From positions 1 through 64,000 of the forward strand of contig NZ_VOXD01000032.1 in assembly GCF_008014675.1 (NCBI RefSeq): a DNA stretch of 64,000 nucleotides. Direction: 5' to 3'. Below the pieces are notes generated by a model, which made no database searches, was not told the DNA's origin, and saw nothing but the letters and a program-made list of their open reading frames with translations. The position numbers and the translations under genes were made by a program. The stretch comes from Neolewinella aurantiaca. GTDB lineage: Bacteria > Bacteroidota > Bacteroidia > Chitinophagales > Saprospiraceae. Below are positions 34,906 through 43,191 of this stretch, piece after piece; the first letter of the stretch is position 1; the number at the start of each line of letters is the position of its first letter.

Positions 34906-35832
34906 TCAGAATACTTTCGTGTAAAGCTCCTTTCGGTGTTCCTCGGTCGGCGACCGGTCTTCGAGCAGTTCGAATACATTCCGCTTGATGGTGTGGGCCA
35001 TGTCGCCTGTGGGCAGATCGTTGCAGTCAAGCCCGAAAGGATCTTCGATTTCTTCGCCCATCAGTTCAATCCCCAGCAAAGCAAAGAAAATGAGCATGGT
35101 GACGGGCACCGTCGTCCAACCAAAACTTTCCATCAGTCCGCAGGGCAACAACAATGCATAAGCCGAGATGAACAGCTTCAGGTACACGTTATAGCTGAAT
35201 GGAATTGGTGTTTTCTTGATTCGTTCGCACGCCCCCAGAATGTCGAGCAGGCTTTGATGCTGTGCTTTTATGTTGATGTAGTCGCCTTCGTTGATGTCAC
35301 CCTTTCGGTGCGCCTCCGCCATTTGCTGAAATATACGCAAGGCGATGAAGTTGGGGACATGGTCTTTCGACGAGTAGTATTCGTTTTCTTCCGGGCTGAG
35401 ATAAATCAGTTTATCGAGCTTAACCCCATCACGAAGGTGCTCAGACAGGGCAATACAAAAATTAGCAATGTGCTTAGCCATAAACCTGCGGATCCCCACA
35501 TCGCTCTCCGGCCACATCGTATCTACGTAGATCGCCATGTTCCGGGTGTTGTTAACCAGTGCCCCCCACTGTTTTCGGGCTTCCCACCAGCGATCGTAAG
35601 CGGTTGTCGTCCGAAAACCAAGAAACAACGAAAGAATCACCCCCAGGAGCGAAAAGACCGTTGGGTCCATCATCATAAAATGACCAAGGTCAAAATAGTC
35701 TACCACCCACACAAAGGCAGCTGAATAAATACCGATGCCCACAACCGACCGGACGATGCGCCTCATTGTCCATGATGTGAACAGATGGCGCATATCGCCA
35801 AACCAGTTTCCGTTGGTTTTGTAGAGTATCAT
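34906..35832 (-). CDS. Bestrophin-family anion channel
   Basis: The 308-aa inner-membrane protein has the signature N-terminus WFGDMRHLFTSWTMRRIVRSVVGIGIYSAAFV, the RTTTAYDRWWEARKQWGALVNNTRNMA block (the strongest family match), and a helix-rich cytosolic domain (FIALRIFQQMAEAHRKGDI; HQSLLDILGACERIKKTPIPFSYNVYLKLF). Bacterial bestrophins form pentameric channels for anions or cations. The C-terminal segment (PFGLDCNDLPTGDMAHTIKRNVFELL) is also typical. It appears to be transcribed first, ahead of the acidic protein. Confidence 0.92.
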   Translation of the reverse strand: MILYKTNGNWFGDMRHLFTSWTMRRIVRSVVGIGIYSAAFVWVVDYFDLGHFMMMDPTVFSLLGVILSLFLGFRTTTAYDRWWEARKQWGALVNNTRNMAIYVDTMWPESDVGIRRFMAKHIANFCIALSEHLRDGVKLDKLIYLSPEENEYYSSKDHVPNFIALRIFQQMAEAHRKGDINEGDYINIKAQHQSLLDILGACERIKKTPIPFSYNVYLKLFISAYALLLPCGLMESFGWTTVPVTMLIFFALLGIELMGEEIEDPFGLDCNDLPTGDMAHTIKRNVFELLEDRSPTEEHRKELYTKVF

Positions 35833-36121
35833 ATTTTTTTTGTGAGTGTCTGACCCTGGTAATACAGTTTAAAGCCTTCAAGGTTTGGATTTCCTTCGGA
35901 CCAGAGGCCTGTTCCCTTGGCAAAATTGCCACTCAGCATACTCACGAGTCTCTGTCCGGTGTGCCTTTCGTTACGGTTTTCACCCCTGCTTCCCCTGCCC
36001 CCTCAGGGGCTTCTGCTATAGTGATGTTAAAGCTACAGCCAACTAGTGCGGAAGCGTTATTAAAGCTTTAAAAGACATCATACCACGTACCTTTTCAACT
36101 GCCTTGAGCGTCAATACGGGC

Positions 36122-36211
36122 ATGAACAACGTCGAAAAATACTTTCGCCTTTCCGTCCTGGTCTTACTCCTTGTAGCACCGGCATTGTTACTCTCCCTTC
36201 TGGGAGGTTAA
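36122..36211 (+). CDS. Possible 29-residue membrane peptide
   Basis: In the 516-base gap between the bestrophin and RlpA genes, an ATG-to-TAA frame reads MNNVEKYFRLSVLVLLLVAP then ALLLSLLGG: a short polar start, one hydrophobic helix and a Gly end. This is the layout of small membrane peptides or type I toxin-like peptides. A TACCTTTT (TAnnTTTG with one mismatch) lies at 36089-36096. The stem-loop CGCTGCC-TTGA-GGCAGCG follows at 36253-36270. Expression is not shown and the frame is short, so it could be chance. Confidence 0.3.
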   Translation: MNNVEKYFRLSVLVLLLVAPALLLSLLGG

Positions 36212-36252
36212 AGACAACAACGTGTCGCTTTCCGGCAGTACGTCTGTAACAG

Positions 36253-36270
36253 CCGCTGCCTTGAGGCAGC
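36253..36270. repeat. Stem-loop CGCTGCC-TTGA-GGCAGCG
   Basis: A perfect 7-bp inverted repeat with a TTGA loop; it is a relative of the GGCAGCC-TTCA-GGCTGCC hairpin seen at 10.9 and 21.5 kb. Confidence 0.6.
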
Positions 36271-36348
36271 GCACCTAAGGAAATCAGACTACCGAAAGCA
36301 GCATTTTCAATCATCCCCGATGTCAGGTGATTACGGGGTGGCCGACTA

Positions 36349-37920
36349 CTATTGAACTCTCCGTACGGAGGCACCTTCAATGCCGGCCTCTTCGAGTTTG
36401 CCCTTCTCTTCCGCGGCCTGGCTCTGGAAGTAAAACTTCCCGACGAAGACCCGAATGGTTTTACCTACATCTGCACTATACACCAGGTCAAAACCGAGGT
36501 TTTTCAACTTCTCCATCATCTTGTCGGCATTGCTCTTCGAAGAGTAAGCGCCCACCTGAACACCGAAAAGTATTTCGTCAGGTGCAAATTCCCGTTGTAC
36601 AGGCTTGGCCGGCTCCGGGCTGGCACCTCCCGCATTACCATACGTTGCGGGGGCGGCATCAGGAACCTCCGGTGTTTCGAATTTGCTCCTGAGCACTCGA
36701 ATGGAAACCACTTTGGGTTTAGCATATCCTGCTTCCACCAGGTCTTTTTCAACTACTTTGGCTTCCTCCTTTGTCTCTGCCAAACCGGTGAAAACTTTGG
36801 TGAGTTTTGTTCCGGTGACTGAATAGGCGTCAGAGAATCCGTTATTTTTCAGTTCCGCGACTAACTTTTCGGCGTTATCCCGGCTGCCAAAAGCACCTAC
36901 CTGCAGGGTATAGGCGCCCACCAGGTTTTCGGGCTGCTCTTCAGCGGATTTAACGGGAACAGTAACCTGAATTGGTTCCGATCCACCGGTCCCCGGCTTA
37001 AGGGCAACTGCATTTGCTTCAGTTTCTTTCTGATTTTTCAGCCACTCGGAGCGGTTACACGTCGGGCCTTTAGTTCCCTGTTCAAGAATTCTGATGCTCA
37101 CCATCGCGGTCCCTGCTGCCAGAATACCGATTTGCTCGGCGGCAACACGGCTCAGGTCCAGAATACGATCCGGGCTGCTTGGGCCACAGTCGTTTACCGT
37201 AACTTCGGTTTTAGCTCCACTAACGATGTTGGTCACTTCCAGGCGGGTACCGTAAGCAAAGGCTTTACTTGCTGCAGTGTATTTGTTATGGTCGTACACC
37301 TCCCCTGTACTGGTGGTACGCCCCTGAAACCGATCGGCATAGTAACTCGCAAGGCCCTGTATATCTCCTTGTGGTATCGGGAACCCAGGACTCACAGAAG
37401 GGCCCGGAACCACTTCGTTTACCGGAGCTATTGCTACTGTTTCGGTAGGATCCCACGGTGGTGGAGGTCCCGGAATTTCTTTTCCTGCTGCTTTCAGCTT
37501 TTTGGCCCACTTGCTCCGGTTACACGTTGGCCCTGAATTGCTCGCCTTGATGATCCGAAGACGGACATTGGCTTCCCCGTCTTTGACAAAGTCGAGGTCT
37601 TCGGCTGCAGCACGACTCAGGTCAATGATTCTTCCTTTAGCATGCGGGCCGCAATCATTCACTCTTACCTGAGTGGTTTTGCCATTGCTCAGATTAGTTA
37701 CTTCAACGATTGTACCCCAGGGCAAATCCAGGCTGGCCGCGGAATAACCTGCTTTCCGAAAAGTTTCTCCGGTACTGGTGGGTCGGCCGTCAAACTTATC
37801 ACCGTAAAAACTGGCAACGCCTTCCAGCTTCTGGGCCATAGCGTAATGAGTCGATCCGAGGGTGACCAGAAGAAGGAAAAGCCCCTGAATAAAGCGGGCA
37901 ACAAGAGGTTGATTATTCAT
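36349..37920 (-). CDS. RlpA-like protein with two double-psi beta-barrels and two SPOR domains
   Basis: The 523-aa protein starts at 37920 with signal peptide NNQPLVARFIQGLFLLLVTL and cleavage after AMAQ. Two RlpA barrels follow, about residues 32-140 (GVASFYGDKFDGRPTSTGETF; VRVNDCGPHAKGRIIDLSRAAA) and 187-295 (GLASYYADRFQGRTTSTGEVYD; VTVNDCGPSSPDRILDLSRVAA), then SPOR domains at ~335-410 and ~450-522 (LQVGAFGSRDNAEKLVAEL; VQVGAYSSKSNADKMMEKL). RlpA enzymes cut glycan lacking peptide stems; SPOR binds such glycan at division sites. Each barrel has NDCGP and GPTCNRS, giving two Cys that could form a disulfide. Usual family members have one barrel and one SPOR. Confidence 0.93.
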   Translation of the reverse strand: MNNQPLVARFIQGLFLLLVTLGSTHYAMAQKLEGVASFYGDKFDGRPTSTGETFRKAGYSAASLDLPWGTIVEVTNLSNGKTTQVRVNDCGPHAKGRIIDLSRAAAEDLDFVKDGEANVRLRIIKASNSGPTCNRSKWAKKLKAAGKEIPGPPPPWDPTETVAIAPVNEVVPGPSVSPGFPIPQGDIQGLASYYADRFQGRTTSTGEVYDHNKYTAASKAFAYGTRLEVTNIVSGAKTEVTVNDCGPSSPDRILDLSRVAAEQIGILAAGTAMVSIRILEQGTKGPTCNRSEWLKNQKETEANAVALKPGTGGSEPIQVTVPVKSAEEQPENLVGAYTLQVGAFGSRDNAEKLVAELKNNGFSDAYSVTGTKLTKVFTGLAETKEEAKVVEKDLVEAGYAKPKVVSIRVLRSKFETPEVPDAAPATYGNAGGASPEPAKPVQREFAPDEILFGVQVGAYSSKSNADKMMEKLKNLGFDLVYSADVGKTIRVFVGKFYFQSQAAEEKGKLEEAGIEGASVRRVQ

Positions 37921-38012
37921 AGTTCGGGAAAATGATGAGGCACAAATTAGCCCGGTTTTTTGAAATACTGATCTTAAGGGTGAAAAATGACCTGTTTTAT
38001 TTAGCAGATCAG

Positions 38013-38031
38013 GGCGCTGACGCAGGTGCAA
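38013..38031 (+). repeat. Dispersed GGCGC-NNN-CGCAGGTGCA element, copy 9
   Basis: GGCGCTGACGCAGGTGCA, identical to copy 8. It lies in the gap upstream of rlpA; the remainder of the gap 37921-38324 shows only the promoter at 38292. Confidence 0.8.
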
Positions 38032-38291
38032 GGCTAAAACGCTTCGCTGTAGCTTCATTGTTGCAGAACACTTCGTTTTCTGCTCCAAAGCCCATTTCAA
38101 GCCCCGGCCAAGGAGTAATCCACTCCATCTCCAACTCTTTACTGTCGCAGAATACCGGGATAAAGCGCTACCCCGTACTACTGATTGTATCCATAGGTTT
38201 CCTCCGGAGACGTCTGTTGAGGCCAGGATAATTAAGCTCAGGATTTCTCTTATGCCCCCGTTGAGGTTTAAGTAATGCAAGGGTACTGGCT

Positions 38292-38299
38292 TACCTTTG
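38292..38299 (+). promoter_or_regulatory. -7 element before the enoyl-CoA hydratase gene
   Basis: TACCTTTG, full match to TAnnTTTG, 25 bases before the ATG at 38325. The -33 position has GTTTAAG, a weak TTTG. Confidence 0.6.
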
Positions 38300-38324
38300 C
38301 TGAACCAAATAAAATCATCAGATC

Positions 38325-39086
38325 ATGAACCCCAACGGAGAACTCCAAAGCCAACTCGCGCCCTCCGGTGTACGCACCATTACCTTCGGCCACCCGGCGC
38401 ACAACAGTTTCCCCACCCACCAGTTACGTGCCTTAGTTGCAGCCCTTGACTCTGCCTCACAGGACGACGCTACCCGCAGCGTGCTGCTGCGCAGCGCCGG
38501 CGACCGCACTTTCTGCGCAGGAGCCAACCTCGACGAACTACTGGCCATCACCGATAATAAATCCGGGCAAGAATTTTTCATGGGTTTTGCCAACCTGATA
38601 CTTGCGATGCGACGGTGCAAAAAACCGGTAGTCGTTGCAGTACAAGGCAAAGCCATCGGAGGAGGAGTCGGGATTGCTGCTGCCGCAGACTATTGCCTGG
38701 CAACCGACGCAGCAAGCATCAAACTCAGTGAACTGGCCATCGCTATCGGCCCCTTCGTTATTCTTCCGGCCCTGGTCCGGAAAATGGGAATCGCCGCAGC
38801 CTCTGAGCTCAGCATCGACACCGAGTGGCACAATGCCGGTTGGGCCAAAGAAAAAGGTCTTTACCAGCGCGTATTCGCGACCAACGAAGAACTCTACGAT
38901 GCGGCTACTGCGCTTGCATCCAAATTAGCGACCTACAGCCTCCAAGCCACCGCAGAATTGAAAGCGACGCTCTGGCACGGCACCAACCACTGGCCATCGT
39001 TACTTGAAGAAAGAGCCGGAGTTTCGGGAAGACTGGTACTCACGGACGAAGCCAAAGAAGCCCTATCTGCCTTTAAGCGAAAGTAA
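38325..39086 (+). CDS. Enoyl-CoA hydratase/isomerase family protein
   Basis: The 253-aa crotonase-fold protein has VRTITFGHPAHNSFPTHQLRALVAAL, RSVLLRSAGDRTFCAGANLDELLAI (oxyanion-hole loop), and KKPVVVAVQGKAIGGGVGIAAAADYCLATDAASIKLSELAIAIGPFVILPALVRKMG. In hydratases the two catalytic Glu sit in the last block and just before it; here the IGGGVG loop and SELAI are kept, but the first Glu position (usually A-E-GG or similar) is not evident, so an isomerase, hydrolase or methylglutaconyl-CoA-type role is possible. Monocistronic under its own promoter. The substrate is unknown. Confidence 0.85.
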   Translation: MNPNGELQSQLAPSGVRTITFGHPAHNSFPTHQLRALVAALDSASQDDATRSVLLRSAGDRTFCAGANLDELLAITDNKSGQEFFMGFANLILAMRRCKKPVVVAVQGKAIGGGVGIAAAADYCLATDAASIKLSELAIAIGPFVILPALVRKMGIAAASELSIDTEWHNAGWAKEKGLYQRVFATNEELYDAATALASKLATYSLQATAELKATLWHGTNHWPSLLEERAGVSGRLVLTDEAKEALSAFKRK

Positions 39087-39104
39087 CCTCCCTCGCCGGA
39101 AAAC

Positions 39105-39308
39105 TCAGGCAAGGTTACTACGCTCAACCTTATCCGCGAAGTAGCCTTGCCGGCTTTCCTTCATTTCAAAACGCACTATATCTCCGGCTTTTATGCCGGC
39201 CGATAACAGGTTCTTTTCCCGGAAATGAAACTCCTCCCGCGTATTCAGCAGACGGAGGTAACCGTACCCCTTTTCGGGAAGATAAAAAACAATGATGCCT
39301 GTATGCAT
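39105..39308 (-). CDS. Small cold-shock-domain-like protein
   Basis: The 67-aa protein matches the CSD/OB pattern: GIIVFYLPEKGYGYLRLLNTREEFHFREKNLLSAGIKAGDIVRFEMKESRQGYFADKVE, where KGYGYL and EEFHFREKNL stand where CspA has KGFGFI and DVFVHFSAI. The RNA-contact aromatic residues are partly kept. Starts nine bases after the preceding gene's stop on the same strand, so it is likely co-transcribed with the outer-membrane protein gene. Probable single-stranded RNA/DNA binder; it is a divergent member. Confidence 0.75.
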   Translation of the reverse strand: MHTGIIVFYLPEKGYGYLRLLNTREEFHFREKNLLSAGIKAGDIVRFEMKESRQGYFADKVERSNLA

Positions 39309-39317
39309 AGAAGAGGT

Positions 39318-39953
39318 TCAATTTGTCACCACAATACCCAAAGCTGCATAAGCCCAACGCTGGCCACCGAAATCTCGGTTGATGTCACTCTTACCCGGGC
39401 TGAACAGCTCACCTGTTCCGTTTCGAACAGTAAATTCAGGCCGAAATTTAAGGCTCTTTAGCTCAACCTCCACACCAACTACCACTTCGAGGTACGGCAG
39501 TACTTGCTCCGGCACGGGAGCAAGCGATGACTCCATCTTCCCCACTCTGATCAAAAACCCGCCTCCCAATCCAACCGAGGGTTGCAACCGCTGCTTGCCA
39601 AAGTTCAAGGTTGCCCGGACTGGGAGCAAAAATGCATCAGGAAAAACCTTTTCCTTAAACCGGACACCTCCATCATTGTCAAAGTGACGAAAGGAACTTG
39701 TTGACTGCCGAATATAGCCAGGCCTCAGACTTAAAGTTAACTGATCAATCCGGTAACCAAGCAGCAGGGAAAGTTCGTATCCTTCCCCTCCCATCACACC
39801 CGTAGACTCCTCCGGTCTGACATTCAGAGGTAAACGTTCGACTTCCCAGCTTGTACCTACGGCAACGGTAAGCCCCGCCACGAACTCCTGAGCACGAAGC
39901 GGGTGAAAGAGGAGAAACAGAAAAGTAAGGCAGATAAGAATTCGGGTAATCAC
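39318..39953 (-). CDS. Outer-membrane beta-barrel protein (PorT-like)
   Basis: The 211-aa protein begins with a signal peptide (MITRILICLTFLFLLFHPLRAQ) and has alternating hydrophobic strands that end in aromatics (YELSLLLGYRIDQLTLSLRPGYIRQ; LLPVRATLNFGKQRLQPSVGLGGGFLIRVG; LKFRPEFTVRNG; WAYAALGIVVTN), the pattern of an eight-strand barrel. This fits the PorT/OMP_b-brl_2 group found in Bacteroidota. The family is diverse and no specific role is assigned. The C-terminal residue is not the classic Phe. Confidence 0.7.
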   Translation of the reverse strand: MITRILICLTFLFLLFHPLRAQEFVAGLTVAVGTSWEVERLPLNVRPEESTGVMGGEGYELSLLLGYRIDQLTLSLRPGYIRQSTSSFRHFDNDGGVRFKEKVFPDAFLLPVRATLNFGKQRLQPSVGLGGGFLIRVGKMESSLAPVPEQVLPYLEVVVGVEVELKSLKFRPEFTVRNGTGELFSPGKSDINRDFGGQRWAYAALGIVVTN

Positions 39954-40056
39954 GGTAAAGTAAGCGGGAACACCCTAAACGTATTTCAGGACAGGCCTTT
40001 TTTAACGTTTGCGGATAACGAAAAGGCACTACGGCACCTTCATTTCCGACCAATAA

Positions 40057-40092
40057 AAAAGCCGCCCTTCCCGGAAGAGAAGAGCGGCTTTT
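40057..40092 (-). terminator. Terminator after the second exbD-like gene
   Basis: On the minus strand the stem AAAAGCCGC/GCGGCTTTT is followed by TTTTTTATT. It lies 27 bases after the exbD stop at 40119. Confidence 0.85.
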
Positions 40093-40118
40093 CAGCCGTT
40101 AAGGCAGAGGCGGTTAGC

Positions 40119-40598
40119 CTAGTTCTTAATTTCACCTGCACGTTTACCGGCAGAGTAGTTGATACGTAACTGGTTACTCTTACGTAGTTTGGTTTTTACA
40201 TCCTGTACGATGCCCATTGTCACTTCACCATCAACCCGGAGGGAAGAAGTGATACGACTGCGCTTCGCTTCGGGCAGCTTTACCTTATGCTGCTCAAGAA
40301 ACAGTGGAATATCATCAACGGTAGAAATTTTGTCGCCCAACTGAATGCGGGGAGACGTACCGTAAACTTGTTGGTACTGCTGCGTCGGACGGCCTACGTA
40401 AATGTAGTTTACCAGCGACTTCTCATCAAGCTTAGTAAGCTGGGTCGCTTCCGGAGTATTTACTGAGAGCTTCAAGTCAGAATCCCGCAGAACGGTTACC
40501 ATCATGAAGAAGAACAGCAACATGAAGATGATGTCCGGAAGAGAAGCGGTAGAAATCGCGGGGCTTGACTTGCCGCGTTTTTTAGAAAACTTAGCCAT
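40119..40598 (-). CDS. ExbD/TolR-family biopolymer transport protein (second copy)
   Basis: The 159-aa protein has a basic cytosolic start (AKFSKKRGKSSPAISTASLPD), one membrane helix (IIFMLLFFFMMVTVL) with the essential Asp at its start (LPDII), and a periplasmic domain with the family's strand pattern. ExbD-type proteins couple the proton-motive force to TonB-type outer-membrane transport as part of an ExbB-ExbD motor. This one and the next differ enough to be paralogues with separate jobs or to form a mixed complex. Last gene of the cluster. Confidence 0.9.
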   Translation of the reverse strand: MAKFSKKRGKSSPAISTASLPDIIFMLLFFFMMVTVLRDSDLKLSVNTPEATQLTKLDEKSLVNYIYVGRPTQQYQQVYGTSPRIQLGDKISTVDDIPLFLEQHKVKLPEAKRSRITSSLRVDGEVTMGIVQDVKTKLRKSNQLRINYSAGKRAGEIKN

Positions 40599-40687
40599 TA
40601 GATTGATGCTTGAATTGAGTGAACGGTGCTATTGAACAACCGTAAGATGCCACATCGGGCAAGGTTTGGTGGAGGGAGAATAAAAAA

Positions 40688-40722
40688 ACGGGCCGGAACA
40701 CGCCGTAGCGGAACCGGCCCGT
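40688..40722 (-). terminator. Terminator between the two exbD-like genes
   Basis: A 10-bp stem (ACGGGCCGG...CCGGCCCGT) is followed on the minus strand by seven T and TATT. It lies six bases beyond the end of the first exbD-like gene and may partly separate the two genes. Confidence 0.9.
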
Positions 40723-40728
40723 GTCTAT

Positions 40729-41286
40729 TTAATTCTCTTCACCAAAGTTGGTGGGCTCCGCTTCGGAGAGTACCATCGGAATCTCTCCCTTGATGGCCTT
40801 GCGTTGAGCAAAAGGCATATCGTCGGAGTAAGGTTCACCGTAACGTTTCTGGGCAAGTTCGTCCCATAGTTCGTCGTAAGCACCTTTCAGTTCGTTATAA
40901 ACGGCCAGGTACGTTTCGTAATTCGTACCACGGTCATTCTTCAGCGAAATGATCGCGTTCTTAGGTGATTCAGCCATGTTTGGCAGTTTCCGGGGGTTCG
41001 CGATGAACTCCTTAGCATTTTCCCGTAGTTGGGCAATGCGCATAGGTTCTTCACGGACCAACAACTGGTTGTTGGCGTTAACGAGTACGGAGTACACGTT
41101 ACGTTCCTTCAACTTAGTGATATCAGGGTCTTCGTCAGACCAGGGCGGCAATCTTACGAGGATACCCTTGTCTTCGGCGATCGTAGTAGTGACGAGGAAG
41201 AAAATGAGAAGCAGGAAGGCGATGTCCGCCATAGATCCAGCATTGATCTCATTGTTCATCCGGTCTCTGGTCTTAGTCTTAGCCAT
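40729..41286 (-). CDS. ExbD/TolR-family biopolymer transport protein (first copy)
   Basis: The 185-aa protein starts with a basic stretch (AKTKTRDRMNNEINAGS) and the membrane helix MADIAFLLLIFFLVTTTIA with the conserved Asp. The periplasmic part includes VLVNANNQLLVREEPM, typical of this family. The C-terminal half is longer than in standard ExbD and has extra charged residues (NELKGAYDELWDELAQKRYG). It follows the small membrane-protein gene by 23 bases. Confidence 0.92.
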   Translation of the reverse strand: MAKTKTRDRMNNEINAGSMADIAFLLLIFFLVTTTIAEDKGILVRLPPWSDEDPDITKLKERNVYSVLVNANNQLLVREEPMRIAQLRENAKEFIANPRKLPNMAESPKNAIISLKNDRGTNYETYLAVYNELKGAYDELWDELAQKRYGEPYSDDMPFAQRKAIKGEIPMVLSEAEPTNFGEEN

Positions 41287-41309
41287 AGTCTGGTTGAGAT
41301 TTATTCAGG

Positions 41310-41822
41310 TTACTTAAAGATGCCGCGGATACCAAACACTACAAGTGAAAGGATCGAGAGGGCAATCATGATCAGGGCGGCCAGAATAGCACCACTAATG
41401 AATTTCAGGTTTCCGCCGGAGAAGGTGGTTTCCTGAGAAGTGGTGAACTTTTCGATAGCCCGTTGGATCTCGGGAGTTTCAGCTGCGATTTCGCCGTTGG
41501 CTGTAGAGTAGCCAATGAAAACGATAACGCCAAGAACCACCAGACCGATCAGGCCTTTAATGGAACCTTTAGGGTTACTGGCAAACTGGACGATACCGAA
41601 GAGTAAAGCCACAATAAATGCCAGAGCAGTGAGCGCGAGGGAGATACCGATACCGAAGTCAAAGACACCCGTATCGTACTTCTCCGCACCTGCGGACTCA
41701 GAGTTCAACAGTTCCATCTCGGCGGGGTCGCCGGAGAAGATACTCATCAAAAAGATGGCAACAACCAGCACTCCAATCCCGAAAGCCAGCGCCTGACCGT
41801 ATTTATTTAAAAATGCGTACAT
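41310..41822 (-). CDS. Membrane protein of unknown function in the exb cluster
   Basis: The 170-aa protein has four hydrophobic helices (LAFGIGVLVVAIFLMSIFSG; ISLALTALAFIVALLFGIVQFA; IGLVVLGVIVFIGYS; ISGAILAALIMIALSILSLVVFGI) with a polar Glu/Ser-rich loop after the first. I know this gene order, ExbB then such a protein then ExbD, from Bacteroidota genomes, but the function is not established. It may help assemble the motor. Spacing to both neighbours is short. Confidence 0.8.
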   Translation of the reverse strand: MYAFLNKYGQALAFGIGVLVVAIFLMSIFSGDPAEMELLNSESAGAEKYDTGVFDFGIGISLALTALAFIVALLFGIVQFASNPKGSIKGLIGLVVLGVIVFIGYSTANGEIAAETPEIQRAIEKFTTSQETTFSGGNLKFISGAILAALIMIALSILSLVVFGIRGIFK

Positions 41823-41853
41823 GCTATGATTGGATTTATAAAATGAGGGCTGG

Positions 41854-42573
41854 TTAGGCCTTAAAGCTGTTGTTTGTGGCCATGATGTCTACCAGGGCGA
41901 TGGAAGCGTCTTCCATTTTGTTGACAATACCGTCGATCTTGTTAACGATGTAGTTGTACAGGATCTGCAGGATAATGGCGACAACGAGACCGAATACCGT
42001 CGTAAGAAGTGCTACTTTAATACCACCGGCTACTACTGCAGGAGAAAGGTCACCTACTGTTTCGATACGGTTGAAGGCCTGGATCATACCTACTACTGTA
42101 CCCATGAACCCGAGCATGGGCGCAATCGCGATAAAGAGAGAGATCCAAACAAGGCCGCGCTCCAAAAGACCCATTTGTACGGAGCCGTAAGAAACGATAG
42201 CTTTTTCTACAGCGTCGGGGCCTTCACCACTGTGGCGGAGTCCTTCGTAAAGTACGCTTGCAGTTGGGCCAGGGGTGGATTTGGCTACTTCACGAGCACC
42301 TGCCATGTCGCCTTCTTCAAGACGTTCACCGATACGGGAAAGTAGTTTGTCCGTGTTGACGGAAGCAAGGTTGAGCGTTATGATACGCTCGATGCAGAAT
42401 GCAAGTCCGAGAATCAGACAGACAAGAACGATCGCCATAAAGCGCCAGTCACCATCAATGAATTGCTTCTTGAGGACCTGGAAGCCAGAGGCTTCTTCTG
42501 CTTGTGCTGCGAGATCGGCAGCGGAAAATACTACCAGCGTGAGCGCCGCCAGTGTTTTGGAAAGATGTCGCAT
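41854..42573 (-). CDS. ExbB/TolQ/MotA proton-channel family protein
   Basis: ATG at 42573 gives 239 residues; the longer open frame upstream is rejected. The signal-like start (MRHLSKTLAALTLVVFSAADLAAQ) is unusual for plain ExbB but common in Bacteroidota members. Three membrane helices follow (FMAIVLVCLILGLAFCIERII; GLVWISLFIAIAPMLGFMGTVVGMIQAFN; VALLTTVFGLVVAIILQILYNYIV), with the family signature G-L-x-G-T-V-x-G near the second. It makes the proton-driven motor with the ExbD-like proteins. Confidence 0.92.
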   Translation of the reverse strand: MRHLSKTLAALTLVVFSAADLAAQAEEASGFQVLKKQFIDGDWRFMAIVLVCLILGLAFCIERIITLNLASVNTDKLLSRIGERLEEGDMAGAREVAKSTPGPTASVLYEGLRHSGEGPDAVEKAIVSYGSVQMGLLERGLVWISLFIAIAPMLGFMGTVVGMIQAFNRIETVGDLSPAVVAGGIKVALLTTVFGLVVAIILQILYNYIVNKIDGIVNKMEDASIALVDIMATNNSFKA

Positions 42574-42576
42574 AGC

Positions 42577-42584
42577 CAAATTTA
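42577..42584 (-). promoter_or_regulatory. -7 element before the exbB-like gene
   Basis: TAAATTTG on the minus strand (complement of CAAATTTA) is a full match to TAnnTTTG and ends three bases before the ATG. The rest of the gap 42574-42982 contains no gene I can see. Confidence 0.45.
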
Positions 42585-42982
42585 GGTTTAACGAATAGTT
42601 TGTGCGTGAAGAGAATAAGAACCGGCACGAATGCCAGCGTATAGTGTTCTTTGAACCGCCGTTGCGGTCGAATGTGCGACGAACATCGCAACATATCATG
42701 CCGAAAGGTAAGAAAAATTCCATCTTATTGATTGTAATGATGGAAAATGCGCCGATGAAACCATCGGTAAACGTCAGATTGCAGATTAACAAGATAATTT
42801 AATCCCGTCGTACTACCATGACAGTTCCACACCCTACGATACTAAGAAAAGGTCTTACCCCTTTCTGTTCTTCTAAAAAAACGGAAAAGAAGGAAAAACC
42901 TCTGACCATGATTAAAGGGTACAAAATTTGTACTCCGTAACACACGACGAGGAGAACTTCCTTCCTTTCCTGAATTTCAATG

Positions 42983-43069
42983 CGGAGAGAGAGGGATTCG
43001 AACCCTCGGTACAGTTACCCGCACACACGCTTTCCAAGCGTGCTCCTTAAGCCACTCGGACACCTCTCC
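42983..43069 (-). tRNA. tRNA-Ser (GGA anticodon)
   Basis: Eighty-seven bases form a class II tRNA: acceptor GGAGAGG pairing with TCTCTCC, D arm, anticodon stem-loop ACGCTTGGAAAGCGT with GGA in the loop, a long variable arm, and T arm GAGGGTTCGAATCCCTC. The discriminator base is G. The CCA end is not encoded. Confidence 0.93.
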
Positions 43070-43191
43070 TTTTGTTGTCAATCTCCGGCGAAATGAGCTC
43101 ACTCGTTAGTAACAGCTCCCGGAATAGACGCAAAAATTGCAAAAACGATCAACAAAACAAAATTTTTATTGGCATTCGTGAAGATTAATAC

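Noticed and set aside
41688-41706. CGCACCTGCGGACTC in a membrane-protein gene as another dispersed element
   Set aside because: It has the CACCTGCG half but lacks GCGCC at the correct distance, so it is chance similarity.
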